64,000 nucleotides of DNA from Xiphias gladius (lineage: Eukaryota; Chordata; Actinopteri; Istiophoriformes; Xiphiidae), in contig NC_053414.1 in NCBI RefSeq assembly GCF_016859285.1, positions 28,072,005 through 28,136,004 of the forward strand, in the 5' to 3' direction. A program made the position numbers and the translations under genes. Shown here piece by piece: positions 1-12,990 of the stretch (the first letter of the stretch is position 1; each line of letters opens with the position of its first letter). Under the pieces are notes generated by a model. The model saw only the letters and a program-made list of their open reading frames with translations, ran no database searches and was not told the origin of the DNA.

Positions 1-1443
1 ATATGAGCCAGTGTTGGCTAACTACTCCTTCCTGCCACTTGAATGCAATCTTGAGCAAACATACATAAAACCATGCATACAGTGTTCACATCTGCTGTAG
101 ACACGCATGTTCACGCCAAGCTTGACATTGTGTATAGTCACCAAGTCTCCCTTGGAAATAACCCAAGTCACCTATCTGCATATCCTCTTCCTTCTGTTAC
201 ACAGTATGAATGTTTATGTTATGTGTATGCATGCATCCATTAAGACATATACAATATTATCTTTTTTTTAATCCTACATCTATCCAACTAGTCATATAGG
301 CAATGGTTATGTTGTGAATTAAGATTTCTTGACAGTGAGTGGTCAGTTATACGTCTCATTTACCATGGTCATTATTATTATTAAGCCATGATAAGTTGTA
401 TTTTAGTTTCCTAATTGGCAGTAATTTACCTCACAAAGCGCTGGTAATCAAGAAACAAAAGCCTCAGCCAAAATTTAGCTTTTAATTTAGCTGTGTGTGG
501 TATGTACAGATGAAATTAACATGTCAGATGTCAGTAGGAACAAAATCTTTGCTATCACATTCATATATCTACATGGCACAATATATTCACTCTACTCTCA
601 CATTGATGAGGAATGCAGTGCACACATGCACACACACAAACACATCCTGTATCACAGTTGTGGTGTATCACAGTGGACCTAGGCATCTCTGATAACAATC
701 TCATTTATATTTTATGGTGTGTGTGTGTGTGAGTACATGAGGGGTGAAAGGAACAAAGCTGAGTTCCCTCCATTTTTCTATCAATAATGTAAAATCTAAA
801 CGGCTGTTGAGATGCTTCTTTAAGGCTATGCTACCTATTGTATGCAGAAGAGCAAGCTAGCAGCCTTCTAACAAAATCCAAACAAAAAGAAAGTACCAAC
901 ACACAAGCCATAGAGATAAGACAGTGGCACTGACGATACAAGAGACCTTCCACTGGTTCTCTTTTTACCTAAGAACATTTTTACAGGCACTTAAATCTTT
1001 CATTATACCGGTGAATATGAAAGAATATACTGACCAATATTAGCTTATTGCAGATATACTGTTATTGGCATGTAGGTCGGCCAATAAGTACCAAGAAATT
1101 ACATTATAGAAATGCAAAACATTGTCACCAGTGTCTCCATTACACAGCTCGTCCACAAAAAGGCAATGACAAGTTTATTTTTTTTTAAATGTAAAATCTC
1201 CCGCATAATACATAATTTGGTCACAACTCTTTGATAACCATATCCTTCTCAAAATGTTTGTTTATGAAAATGTTACTTGTTCAAGTAAAAACACGAATAT
1301 CGGCCGAAAGATAGTTATATAGTTTTTTTTTTTTTAACGTTTCACATATTGATGTAGTTATCAGCTTCAGAAATCCATAATCAGTTGGGCTATAACCTCT
1401 TCATTCAGTATGTGCAGGTACACCTATATGCTGCATCAGAAGT

Positions 1444-1776
1444 AGGGCAGAAACTAACGACTATTTACATTATTGAATAATCCGCTTTTTTGATTACTCA
1501 ATTAACCTTTTGGTCAATGAAATGTCAAAAAAGTTGCACACAACTTCGCTTGAGCCCAAAACGAAGTCTCCAAATTTGGACTTTTATTGGACCAAAGTCC
1601 TAAACTCAGCGATAATTATATATGACAAAGAGAAATTTTGAACCCTAGAATACTTAAAATTTTTAAACTATTTTTGCTTGAAAAAAGAATGAGATTATTA
1701 TTTGATTATCAAAATGGTAGCCGATCATTTTTCTGTCTGTCGACTAATCATGTAATCAACAAATGGTTTCAGCTCT
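1444..1776. mobile_element. Non-autonomous DNA transposon relic common in teleosts
   Basis: The element begins AGGGCAGAAAC and ends GTTTCAGCTCT, so its ends are imperfect inverted repeats. The interior matches a repeat I recognise from many teleost genomes: AT-rich, with 'ACTAACGA', 'GACAAAGA' and 'CTGTCGACTAATC' segments. It carries no open reading frame. The superfamily is uncertain; a hAT-like non-autonomous element is my best guess. A truncated relative lies in SCOC intron 3 (about 41,222-41,370). Confidence 0.6.
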
Positions 1777-3152
1777 AATCATAAATGCAGTAAATTATAG
1801 GCCATTATAGCAGTCTTCTCTCCCTCAACAACTGCAAGGAGGCAGTTTAGCTGTAGAGCAAGTTACTACAACAGTGTGGGTTTGAATGCTCTTTGTCACG
1901 TCACCTCACTTTCTTATCCATCAATCCCCTCTCACATTACTGTAAACTGGTGCGAAAATGCCCTTAAAACTCTTAAAAAAGAAAAGAAAAAAGAATAAAT
2001 TACACACAAATTAGGCGAGAGGAGTTGCTTTCTGAACAGAGCAGAAGACTGGCTTTAGTGAGCAGCTGCAGAGCGGGAATACTGTATGTGTAAATGTATA
2101 CTCTTGAACCATAGGGAAACACAGTTTTGAAGAAAACAGACTGATTATTAGAGCCAACTAGTATTACTTGCAGGCTCTCTTAAAATCCCAGACTGGAGTT
2201 TTGACAATAAAGCTTTAGCAGGCAAATGCAAAGTTGTCAGGTGGTGAAAAAAAACCCATGAAACTACTTGAGCAAATATTTGAGGACTGAAACATGATCA
2301 AAGCCTTCTGCCATACCAATGCCCTGTTGTAGGTACAGGTTATTTAACAGGTAGAGTAAGCTTGTAAGTATGTGTCTGAGTGTGTGTGACACAAGTATCA
2401 CTAATTATTATTAACTTCAGCTTCATTGTCTTTATTGTTTATTGACTTTATATGTCTTCACTTTAACTTCAAGTAAATAACCTAAACTTTCTGAACTGCA
2501 CAGGAGTTTGTTATTGCTCCAACAACATAAATGGAGTGTTCCCTCACTTATTCAAGGGTCTGTGCTGAACGTGTGTGTGTTCCTGTAGAACATGTGAACA
2601 AGCGTGGGTGGAAGGGAATGTGGTCACAGCCGCCCCAAATCAAAAACATCCAGAGTGCGTGCGTGTGTGTAGGGACTGAGAAACAAGAGTGAGAAGAAGC
2701 AAAAAAGAGTGATAAAAATTTAAATGACGCACACAGGCGAGCTGAAGAGATAAAGTGGAGTGTTAAAAGACAGTAAGTAAAAAACAGAGGGAGTCAGCAA
2801 AATCAGTGGGTAATGAGTCAAAAACAGCATGCCTGTGATGTCACGAGTGTTTGTTGACGTCACTCTCTGCGAGTGTGCATGTACGTACTGGTGAGTGTTA
2901 GCTCCATGCCAGCTCAGTGGTTTAAATATAGCACTTGGGCAACAGTCCCAGCTGACATTAACAATGCTATAGCCACTAAGACCCATCTACACTACATTAG
3001 TGCTGTACTAACGCTGAAACCAGAGAAGTGGTGAACATAGGGAGGGAGGAGAGGGAAGGAGAGGAAGGGAGGGAAGAGGGAAGGCCTCAGATTCATGAAA
3101 ACTCAGCCGCCCACACTCCGGCCTCTGCTGCCAAGACTTGAGCAGGACAACA

Positions 3153-3155
<3 letters not shown>

Positions 3156-3226
<71 letters not shown>
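3156..3226. repeat. (GT)n microsatellite
   Basis: About 35 uninterrupted GT units. Open frames reading Cys-Val or Thr-His runs across it are artefacts of the dinucleotide. Confidence 0.97.
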
Positions 3227-3228
<2 letters not shown>

Positions 3229-3442
3229 GTGTGCGTGTGAGACATTCCTCGGTGAGGTGGATGCCAAGGAGCGAGCAGAGCTGAAGACAGACTGTCCTGA
3301 GCTACTGTGTTTTAGTGGAACTAACGAGCCCCTCACTGTGCACCTCGGCCTCGCAGCTGTAAACTTGTTAGTGATTAGGTAATCAGATCTGACTGGATGT
3401 TTTGTCAAAAAAAGTATGGGTCACGATTCTGCTTTTAAGCAA

Positions 3443-3545
3443 CACCGTGGCCCGTTGGTTCGGAGACACGTGCCTGTAACTAAAAGGTCACGGATTTGAT
3501 CCTCGCAATAGCCCATCTGCTTCCGTCAAGATCTCAACAAAGAAA
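3443..3545 (+). mobile_element. Degraded tRNA-derived SINE head
   Basis: The segment has a tRNA-like head with GTTGGTTCGGAGACACG, then AAGGTCACGGATTTGATCCTC, which resembles a Pol III B box (GGTTCGATCC) changed at a few bases. The CCCATCTGCTTCCGTCAAG segment after it fits the V-SINE type of fish retroposon. No complete 3' tail is visible, so this is a truncated copy. The family call is from memory. Confidence 0.45.
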
Positions 3546-6500
3546 CCTGCCTGCTTACACAAACACTGTGAAACATGACAGCCACTGGTGAACATGTTTT
3601 GTTGTTCGTCTGTGCCCTTAGATAGCTAGCAACTAGCCAAAAGTAGAAAACGTCACTTCATGTTAAGGTAAGGAGTGCAGCTACAGCTGCGTTTGACACC
3701 AAAACTCTTTTCAGCTTTAAAAAAAAGTCAAATTATGTTGTCACTCACACAGGATCAACATGCAATTTGATTTTTAGATTCACAATTTTGTGCTGACATG
3801 CAACAATCATAGAGAGGAAAAAACATGAAGAACTAATTTCTCTACCAACAGTGGCCTCAACAGGCTGGAATGCATCACAGCCAGAGGATGTGTTGTGTTT
3901 TGTGGTCATCACCAACTGTTTCTTCACCAGCACATGTAATGAACAAGCTCACACCTGCTCCTTGTGGGTTGTCAAATGTCATTCTGGAAAGATGAACGCA
4001 CGAACAATGTAAATACAGACCATCAGCACCAAATAACCTCTCTAATGCACAGACATCATAGACTGACGTTATCTAATAGTATAGGACTACTGAGGGATGA
4101 TTTTATTTTTTCTTTCTGATTGGTGTTCCGATGATTGGGTGGTCAAACTAGCAGTGAGCTGATGCACTGCTCTTTCCTGTGCAAAAGGAAAAACAACTGG
4201 TCAAGATTTAAGGGACGGAGGAGCAGAGCTGTCCAAACCGTACACCATGTGCATCTCACACTGATGTACCCTACTAGAACATGACCCCAAATCTGTCAGC
4301 ACACAAGTATTGACCTTGCATTTAAAAAGGAATGTTTTTATGCTAAATTATGAATATAATCAATTTATCATCATCATCTGAACACCACAGTGCTATGTTT
4401 CCCTCTACTGATTACGATATATAGCCTTAATTTAATTAGGGTTCTCATTGAGATCAAGATCTTTTTTTGCAAAAGAGATGTAAGCGCAGCAGAGAATATA
4501 CAAATAGAACAGAGATAAGACAGACAACAAATAACAGCCAATCACATACAAGCAGACAGCATCAGAAACAAAGACAGACATCCCAAAAGTTTAATTTCAT
4601 TCAAAGGAATGAATTTAAAGGAATGGTCTCAGCCTAAAATGCTGAACTGGTTAAACTGGATGAATACTTAATTTAAGTGGGGTATTGACAGTCCTACTGT
4701 AGATACTTACAGCATAGGATTTCAATCACTGATAGCACCACTGCGGCACCAGATAGCTGTATTCCATATTGCTATGGAGTTTACTGGGCCTTTGTTCAAC
4801 ACTCTTCATCTCGTCTTCACAATCAACAATCTTTACTGGCATCGGACAAGCAGCTTAAACTGACCAATTACAGTTTGTGTGGTCTCCAAATGGTGTTACA
4901 TTTCTTTGGAGGTGTACATCAGCTCCAGCGTAGTCTACAGTAGCTATGTACGTTGGCTTTGCGGCTAAGCTTTAACCAAATAACGCACAATTATAACTCC
5001 AGCATTACACTCTAGAGCTCAAATTTTATTTTCTGTTTTCATATAGCCCCGAAAGCCTGTGTGATTCAAATTTCATTATTTGCCCATGTCCGCAAGAGTC
5101 TGAATGGACCTCAGTGCATACATCCATGAGTGGCACAAAATTTATGACCCTTAGCACGTATGAACAAGCCTATAAAGACGAAACTGTTGCCTATTAATTT
5201 TCTTTTGATGAACTAATAGATTAATCTACTACAGCTGTGGTCTCCCGGTCGAATGGTTGATCGGTTGATCAATATGCTCTTGTCCAACCAAATTCTCATT
5301 GGTCAGACAATCGCCTGTGTTACTTTCATAAGGAGAAAAGTGCTACGTCAATAGCCTTCCAGGATTAATCCATTATTTTCCAATCTGGGAGGGACCTAAT
5401 GGAGACTGCTAGGTCTAACTTATTTAATGTTTCCTGGATGTTTACACAGAGTCGGCTCCAAACTAATTGACACCATGTCAAAGAAGTCGTCAGTGTGGCT
5501 GCATTTTGTTAAACCAGATGAGCAAAAGTAAAGTGTTAACTTTGCAAACAGCAGTTTGAATATTACATCTCAACAACCAACATGGGATATCATCTAAAAA
5601 CGGTAGGCGACCTTGTCTGCGTTAGGCTGCTCCATTTAACGCTTGAGTTCTTGTGCTGGGATCATCAGTTGATATAGTTCTATTTTAGTTGGTTCAGAAA
5701 TCATATAAATATGGCAGGTGCATGCTGGTCGGCTCTGAATCTGTTATTATTTCAGTATAAAATAATTAGGTTTAAAATGATTTAATATGCTGCAAATACT
5801 AGAATTTTATGTTTATTTATAACTAATTTAGGCTAATGAGCCTAGCAGGTAGAGTGCACTCAGGGCACTGTGGCCGGTTTATTTAATCTATATAATATCC
5901 TAATCACTGCAGCTCTAGTTTTGTTGTCGGTCCACTGAGGAGTTGATAAATATGGAACAAATGAATAAAACTTAAGAAATTGGGTGAGTGTAAATTTTGT
6001 GTTGATGTGGACTCCAAAACCAAGGACCACTTTACAAGTATGAGGTTTCTGTGTGTGTGCCTGTGCGTGCATGTGCGTGTGTGTGTGTGTTACTGTACAA
6101 AATGGACAGGGAGCTAACACATCGTCAGTATACATCAAAGAACTATAATTATTAGCTTTTACAATGTGCCTGTAAATTGGACACCATCTGTTTGCTTCTG
6201 AACCGTTATATCATCTGTCTTGACCATTACCATATCATAGAATTTATTTCTATACACTTAATAAATTGTGCAGAGATTTTTTTTTATATAAGAATGGACC
6301 CCTAACTGTCCCAGTGTTAGTGCAACATGATACCTGGCTGGTGTCACAAAGCAGAAAGGCTGCCCACTGTTTAGCTAGAAACCCTTCCATTATCCAACAA
6401 TCACAAGTTTGCAAGTGTCTGTCCTGTCAAAGTGCACATAAGCAAGAAATTAAACTAATGCCTGCTTCCAACCTCGTTTTCTGACCATGAGAAAGTTTAG

Positions 6501-7704
6501 ATATGTGCTAATTAGACAGATGCACACAAAGAAACACATTCTTATAATTAAGAAGTATGTTGTTACACTAGGAATATCATATCCCAGGTCCCCTTTACCT
6601 GTACTTACTGCTTTTGATGTTTTGCAGATCCCTAACATACTCCTTGAATTATGAGAATACGGTCAAAGAAATGCTGGGAAAGACAGAAGGGGCACCCAGT
6701 GTCTTCTTCTCCTTTCTCACTATTAGTTAGCCTATAAACACAAACACCCACTTTCCATAATTATAGGCTTGCCCCTGCGCCGACGTGGGTGTGTCTGAGA
6801 ACCATTAGACCAGAGCAAAGTGTACTGGGATGTACATGAAAATACAAAATGCCCAGGACTATTACAGTTTACAGTTTAATATAATAGTTTGAACCATAGC
6901 GTTGAAAGTCTATCATTTACAGTTTACAGCTATAATCTGCCATAACTGGTTTAACGATTTCTTGCCACTTTGTCAAACACTTGCGGATTTTGTCACTTAG
7001 AAACACTGTTTTGTTTTTTTACATATTTCATCTATTTTCTTTTTTTTACATTGCAGGCATTCTTCAAAACTGACGATCACTATACTGACACAGTAAACCA
7101 ACCAGTAGTACAGGACACACATTTCACAGCCAAAGAGTCATTTATGTCATTTACCCTTATGTTGTGTAGTTTTCATATCCAACTAAATCATGACATGAGC
7201 ATATTTGCAGCTCTACTCATCATATAGGTGTAGGTGAAACTGTATTGAAGCACACCTTCTCCATACAGTATACGTCCAACAACACTCTGTAACAAAACCC
7301 CTACAGATTAAGGCCCTTGGGTGTTTGTGTATGCATGCGTGCGTGCGACGTGTGTAGTCACAGCATCGACAGCATACTTGGCTTTCCTAGAATGCCTGCT
7401 TCTGTAGTGACTACATACAGCCATCTAGCTGCAGCTCTTCTGATGAAAAATGGGAGAGGGATGTCAGAATTTTCTCTCATTTCCTTTCATCTCCCTTACA
7501 ATTCATGCTTAAACAATGCCAGGAACTTACAGTGTAGCATAAAAAGGGTACCAACACCCAGATCTCTGTAATTTAGCTATTGAATGCTGTGTTTGCATAC
7601 AATGTATCACCATCAGTGACTGGGAATGGAGCAGAGAGGGACAGAGTAGAGGGATGCCACTGTGTCTTTAAGCAATAATCCCTCCATTCTCGGAACATTT
7701 GTTG

Positions 7705-7726
7705 CCGGCCATGGGCCGGCCATGGG
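7705..7726. repeat. Tandem duplicate of an 11-bp GC-rich motif
   Basis: The 11-mer CCGGCCATGGG occurs twice head to tail. The pair is rich in self-complementary sites (GGCCGGCC and CCATGG) and stands out from the AT-rich surroundings. No function can be assigned. Confidence 0.7.
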
Positions 7727-9251
7727 CGGTTCATTTTAATGTCCACAAGGGCTGCTGGGAGGTCCTGCACTATTAAAATCACTGCTGCTCTCTCAAGGTG
7801 TAGCTGGTCAGGCTTGTGTGGCTCTTAAATAATGACAGGGGCTTCCTCAGAATTAAAGACAGTCTGGTTTTGCATTTCAAAAGGGGAGGAACTTGGCTCA
7901 TTGAAGCAACAAAGGGCATAACAATGTTAACATTCCCAACATGTATCCTTTGGTCTTTTCTAAAGAAAAACAGAGCTTGCCCACAGGAGATGTGGTGCTA
8001 ACAGGGGACATTGCACAGTTTGCCGGTGTCTTGTCTCCATCTCTTTCATGCCAGCAACAACAGCCAATCATCAGGACATTTTTTTTTTTTTTTTTTTAAT
8101 TACAAAATCTGAAAAGATCTCACCTGCAGACCTGCTCATCAGTGAAAATAAAAAGACTATAAACCAAGATCCTCATGGGACACCCACAAGAAACTTAACA
8201 ATCCTCCATATGTTACCACTGCCCCCTACCAACAGGAAATCACTGTAGCATTGATATAAAATATACTGTGAGGTTTTTCCTGACTATTCGACATACAGTG
8301 TTTGCATTTCCTAAAGCACCACGGCATTGTTTTTACAAGGGCAGGCAGTTTTTTGAGCTAGTAGTCAAGCCTTCCTGTAAGATGTTGTCATGTGATCACT
8401 GCATTATTTTGTGTGAAGGACCATAGTCAATTATGAATGAATCTTCAAAAGTTACTTACAGAACAAAAATGTTCAATAACTACTGTGGCAGCCATCTGAA
8501 GTAATGTTCAAGTGAGACGGCAGGTTACTTTCAGTGAGGAGGTGGCCGTGATTGGGTGTTTGCAACACTGCGTGGACTCGCTGTTCATTTTGAGAGAATG
8601 TTACAAAGGTTACAGAACAGGCTGGAGCATAAAGTGCTGCTGCTGAGACCAAGGAAGCAATTTTGCAATGCTAAAGCTTACTTGTCTTGCAGAACGATTT
8701 ACACCCAAAAACAAAGAACAAGAAAGAAGAAGTTGATACAATACGAAAAAAAAAAAAAAAAAAACTGCCAACCCCCAGAAGTTGGTCAGAAGTTTCTGAG
8801 CTGAAAGTCATAACTTGACAATTAGCAGTGCCTTCCAAACTTTCGACTCTCCTTTGAGCATAAAGCAGCACTGAGCTTGCAAAAGATCAAATATCAGTTG
8901 ACAGGTTTATCACTTCCAAATCTTGCAGTATTCAAGCCCTTGCAGCCGCTCTCTTCAACAAGGGGCAGGATTTCTTTGTAAACAAAAGCACTGGTTGGCA
9001 CTCTGGTTTGAAAGAATGAAGTGTGTGTTTCCACAGCAATTGCCAGCAATCAGTGAACGTATTTTCAACAAGTTTTCACAATGGTGAGCAAGTAGTAGTA
9101 GTGCAGCTTGCAGCGTGATAGGGGTCCAAGAATTTGGGGGACAGAGAGAGGGAGGGGAAATGTAAGAGAGGGAGTGTGTACTGTGTTTATGTATGAGTGT
9201 GAGAGGGGTGTCTCAGGGAAGCCTTGGCCGTGATTGGGAGCACGTTCTTAC

Positions 9252-9635
9252 CGCTATTAGCGTGTTATTCCTCTGTTCCGTGGAGGAGGCAGAGTCCGGG
9301 TCCGACTGCTTGCTCTGCGGCTGCTTGCTGCTGCCGCCGCCGCCGCCGCCGGCGGACTTCTTGGCCCTCTGCTCCAGACTCCGCTGGTACAGGCTGACCG
9401 TCTCCCTCCGCTCTATCTCCAGCTGCTCGGCGTGGGCTTGCTGGTACCTGTTCTCGCAGTTTACGTGGTGTCTCCGGCAGCCCTCTATCCGCTGCCTCAG
9501 CCTCTCCACCACGGTGCTGTGCTTAGGTATGCCCACCGCCCCGGCAGGCACCACGCTCCCGGCGGCCGGGTTCATGCTGTTGTTGATGCAGATACTGCCG
9601 TTGGGTCCGGCAGCGGGGGAGGCGAAGTCCCCCAT
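9252..9635 (-). CDS. MAML3: Mastermind-like protein 3, coding exon 1 (partial gene)
   Basis: This exon encodes the N-terminal 128 residues of a Mastermind-like coactivator, a nuclear protein that binds the Notch intracellular domain-CSL complex and recruits acetyltransferases. The reading MGDFASPAAGPNGSICINN is typical of MAML3 rather than MAML1 or MAML2. The conserved basic helix, about residues 33-85, includes KHSTVVERLRQRIEGCRRHH and later SLYQRSLEQRAKK. A six-glycine tract, encoded by GCC repeats on the plus strand, follows, then EQRNNTLIA. The ATG at 9635-9633 is chosen because MGDF is the family start; the codon before it is GTG. The exon ends in phase 0 at a GTAAG donor (9251-9247). 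The large glutamine-rich C-terminal part is not in the window and should lie beyond position 1. Confidence 0.93.
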
Positions 9636-10600
9636 CACTGAGCCGAGTGGCTGCTATTTTGAAAGAACTTTTCTCCCCGTCAGGCTCACCGCCGCCACCT
9701 CCTCCTCCTCCTCCTCCGACCACCTCCTCCTCCACCTCCACCACCTAGTGTCCTCTCCCTCTCTGTCCTCCCCGGTGAAGGGTCCCAAGCAGCCGGGCAG
9801 AGGACGGAAGGTACGACTGACAACAGCCACTGAAGCGAGCAACAACCGCGAAAGGTTTAAAGGGCTGCGAGCCTAGCAGTCATATGGTTAAGTGCTCGCG
9901 AGTGACCGTTTCTTCTTCCCTCTTCGGTACTGTTTCCAAACAAACCGCTCCCGAGACACACGAATAACACTCAGCCTGAGTGAGACCCGGGCCAGCCCCA
10001 AACTGAATTCAACAATAAAACCGCTGCTACGCTGCTAACAACAACTCCGCTGGGGGAAAAACAAAAAACAAAAACAACAATACGGTTAAGGTATGAACGT
10101 TAGCAGGCACTCAACGGTCATATACACACAAACCGTCCCGCGGAGGAGCAGCAGCGGCAGCCGCAGTCGCAGTCCACTCGCCGTTTTACGGTGTTGTCCT
10201 TTGAGAAAAAGTTTTGCTGCCTGAACCGAACGGGCTCCGGAGTTTCCCAGTGAACTTGCATCTCATAAGGTTTTGGTTTGAAAGAAATCCCGGTGAAGAT
10301 GTTGTTGAGTTGGGGGAAAGCGCACAAGCGCCCTCGGTAGTCCGGTTGTGAGGCAACTAGAGTAGCCCAGACGTCGCAAAACGCGGATATGGGAAGCAGT
10401 GGCGGAAGTCGGTAGTCACTGGCTGCCGCCTGCCACCATCACAATAATCAGGTCCGCTTCTCCGCCATGCCAGCGGAGTGATATCAGGACAGGAGTTGAG
10501 TAAAAACCAGCTAGAGGCTGTGAGGAGCCCACTGATGGACACTCGGAAAACCCGGAGTGGAATCCGGAGTGTATCCCGGAGAGGACCAGGCTGGTCCCAC
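9636..10600 (-). promoter_or_regulatory. MAML3: MAML3 5' UTR and CpG-rich promoter region
   Basis: The sequence upstream of the MAML3 start is clearly richer in G+C and CpG than its surroundings, and the enrichment continues through exon 1. It includes CT-rich and GAGG-repeat stretches at 9690-9760, a GC-rich block near 10,130-10,190 and another near 10,370-10,580. No single TATA box stands out, as is usual for a CpG-island promoter. The transcription start cannot be placed by eye; somewhere near 10.3-10.6 kb is likely. Confidence 0.7.
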
Positions 10601-11744
10601 CTAAGACCTTTCCTGTGTTGTATTCATGGGTTACACTCCTTCTTTACACCAAATTAACTACCGGGGCTAAGAAAATCTGTTTTTGCCATGGATTTAAATG
10701 GGTCAGCATGGGTTATTTGACTGAGCTAGATTACGACCAGGCGCTCATTAGCCTACCTCCTCACCATGTGTCTCATAGGCATCTGACACAGGAGCATCAA
10801 TGCAAGAGCAAGAAGCATCATTAAAAAAAAAAAAAGATATAATAAATGAGTCAAATGAATAACCCAACAGACTCAGCAGTCAAATTCAAATGACTGCACA
10901 TAGGAAGTAGTATCTCTTCACACATCGCGGGTGAAGCAGCCTGTCGCTAAAGGAGCTGCCCAGTGTTGTCAGAGTGTCCTGCAGGGGTTGGGACATGTTT
11001 CTCCATCAGGGATGATGACTAAGCCATCATTTTCCTTTCTCCCACCACCTCCACTGGGTCAAGGGGGCGTCCCAGAACAGAACTGGCCTTCCTAACCATT
11101 CTGTTTATTCCTGTTGGCAATCGAGATGTCTCCACCCGTATAAGATGGCCGATGCCACCTCGCACATACCTTACCGGATTTCTTTTCCATGTATCCAGCG
11201 GAGAAGTTCATTGGACAACATGAATTTGTTGCATCAACATTACACTACATTACGATGCTTCAGTGGATTGAGAAGAGTGGAGTTTGGACGTTTCACTGCC
11301 AGTATCCATAACCTAAGTGTTATTAACCCTGTAGTAATGTTGTGAAAGTGCACCACAGAACACTTTGACATGCATTTGACATGCACTACTACAACCGCAA
11401 ATAATTGCCTAAGGCCAAATTATTGAGATAATTTCTCCAAATTTAGATAATATTCTCAGAATCGGGAAATGACTGACACAAAAGCTTATGAGGAAGGATG
11501 TCAGAATATTTAATGTGTAGAATGAAATATGTCTCTGTGGTTGAGCTTGAACAATTTAGTGGGAACTGGACCTGATAGTAATGAGATGACAAATTTATTA
11601 AGATAGCCTTCCTATGATGTAAACTATTGGTGGGGCTGCTCATGTGATGCACTGTTTAGGTGTATTGTATTGCTTTGTGGTAATATATCACCTGCTGAGT
11701 GCACAGCTTATAATGCAAAATACCTATTAATACACAGTATGTTC
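10601..11744. other. Intergenic sequence, nothing recognised
   Basis: AT-rich unique-looking sequence between the MAML3 CpG region and a Tc1 relic. The open frames are short and not protein-like. I see no gene or clear repeat. Confidence 0.6.
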
Positions 11745-12335
11745 AGTGAACCCTTTGGATTGACCTGGTTTTCTGCATTAATTGGTCATAGAATGTGATC
11801 TTCATCAAAGTCACAAGTATTGCCAAACATAATGTGTTTTAGCTAATAACACACAAACAGTTCTAATCTTTTGTGTCTTTATGGAACACACTCATTCAAT
11901 ATTCACTGTGCTGGTAGGAAAAGTAACAGGTTGAACCTCCTTTGAGAGGACTAACCTCAAACAAATGCTTCTGGTAGCTGCTGATCAGACCTGCACAACC
12001 TTCAGGAGGAATGTGGGACCATTCTTCTCAACAGAACTTACTTAGGGTCATTGTCTTGCTGCATCACCCAATTTCTACTGAGCTTCAGCTGGTGGACAGC
12101 AACCCTGACAATGCTAAACCTGGGAATTCATTTCCCCTCGATGATGGCGCGCTGTCCAGCCCCAGAGGCAGCAAAGCCGCCCCAAATTATGATGCTCCCG
12201 CCACTCTACTTCACTGTAGGGATGATATTTTCATCTTGGTAGTTCCCTTGTTGCCATACTGTATGTAGTGCTGCATGTTCTTCCCAAACAACTCAGCCTT
12301 GATTCCGTAAGTCCACAAAACAGTTGCCCACTTCT
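11745..12335 (-). mobile_element. Degraded Tc1/mariner-type transposon
   Basis: The plus strand reads GTGAACCCTTTGG near its left edge, then ACCTGGTTTTCTGCATTAA and TAATAACACACAAACA, which is the 3' end of a common teleost Tc1-like element read backwards, so the transposase sense is minus. GCTGCTGATCAGACCTGCA at about 11,978 is the end of the former transposase gene. The rest up to about 12,330 is the reverse of transposase sequence with frameshifts and deletions. It shares long blocks with the copy at 31,552-32,400. No intact frame remains. Confidence 0.75.
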
Positions 12336-12412
12336 AGAAGAGAGAAAGTAGGCCACAGTACACAACCACACACACCTACATACTGTGTATACTGTATATA
12401 TATATGCCCCAT

Positions 12413-12456
12413 TCAGCCACAACATTAAAACCAGTAACTGGTAATGTTGTGGCTGA
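12413..12456. mobile_element. Palindromic MITE remnant
   Basis: CAGCCACAACATTA and TAATGTTGTGGCTG form near-perfect inverted arms around a short centre containing ACCAGTAACTGGT. The arm sequence is shared with the larger palindrome at 18,501-18,606, so both probably come from one family whose ends read GATCAGCCACAACATTAAAA. A (TA)n run follows at about 12,473-12,497. Confidence 0.65.
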
Positions 12457-12464
12457 TCAGTGTA

Positions 12465-12503
<39 letters not shown>

Positions 12504-12727
12504 GAATGAATTCTCCTTTAGTAACACAATAAATAACTTTGTAACCATTTCAAGCTTTGCGCAAATCAACAACTCTTGGTTGTAAGTCTTCTGAGATCAC
12601 ATCTTGGTTCTTGGTTCACATCAACAGATACATCTTGTGAATAATAAACTCAAAATGTCTCTAACCCACACCTTTAGTCTTATTTCATTGGTTGGATTTC
12701 AGGTTTTTTGAACTACTGACTCAAGTT

Positions 12728-12990
12728 AGCTTTTGTTGATTGAAGTGAGCTTGTGACCAGAACATCGTCAGTTCAACCCCTGGATGGGCAGGATTAAATC
12801 TGGGCAGTTGCTTGCCTTCATCAGCACCACATTGGTGCTCTTGAGCAAGGCACTTAACCCCAACTGCTTGTACTGGGCCACATCCAGGTGTGTATGTGCT
12901 TTACTGTGTGAATGTGATCAGGGTGTTCCTGTAAAAGAGAGGCTGCCTCTCCATGAAACTACGCTGAATAAATAAAGTTTAACAAAAAAA
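12728..12990 (+). mobile_element. V-SINE-type retroposon
   Basis: A tRNA-like head with a B-box-like CAGTTCAACCCC leads into the central domain TGCTCTTGAGCAAGGCACTT followed by AACCCC, which is the hallmark of vertebrate V-SINEs. The 3' end is AT-rich (AATAAATAAAG, then an A run). Orientation is plus. Several substitutions suggest an old copy. Confidence 0.75.

Larger units (their letters stand above)
1..9251 (-). other. MAML3: Noncoding; predicted first part of MAML3 intron 1
   Basis: No coding exon was recognised here. The MAML3 exon 1 splice donor lies at 9247-9251 on the minus strand, so this stretch should be the start of intron 1; in mammals that intron is very long, which fits the absence of exon 2. 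Visible contents are AT-rich unique sequence, a TIR-bearing repeat (1444-1776), a (GT)n array (3156-3226), a degraded SINE head (about 3443-3545), a fragment like the end of the 1444 repeat near 5195-5240, and short A/T runs. The intron assignment is inference from the donor; the lack of exons is what I see. Confidence 0.7.

Noticed and set aside
9193-9876. 227-codon plus-strand open frame across MAML3 exon 1
   Set aside because: It is antisense to a clearly recognisable MAML3 exon; the GC-rich sequence keeps several frames open, and the reading has Leu/Pro/Ser low complexity.
10118-10327. 69-codon frame in the MAML3 5' region as an upstream ORF
   Set aside because: Its apparent first codon is GTG, and no protein similarity or good context supports translation.
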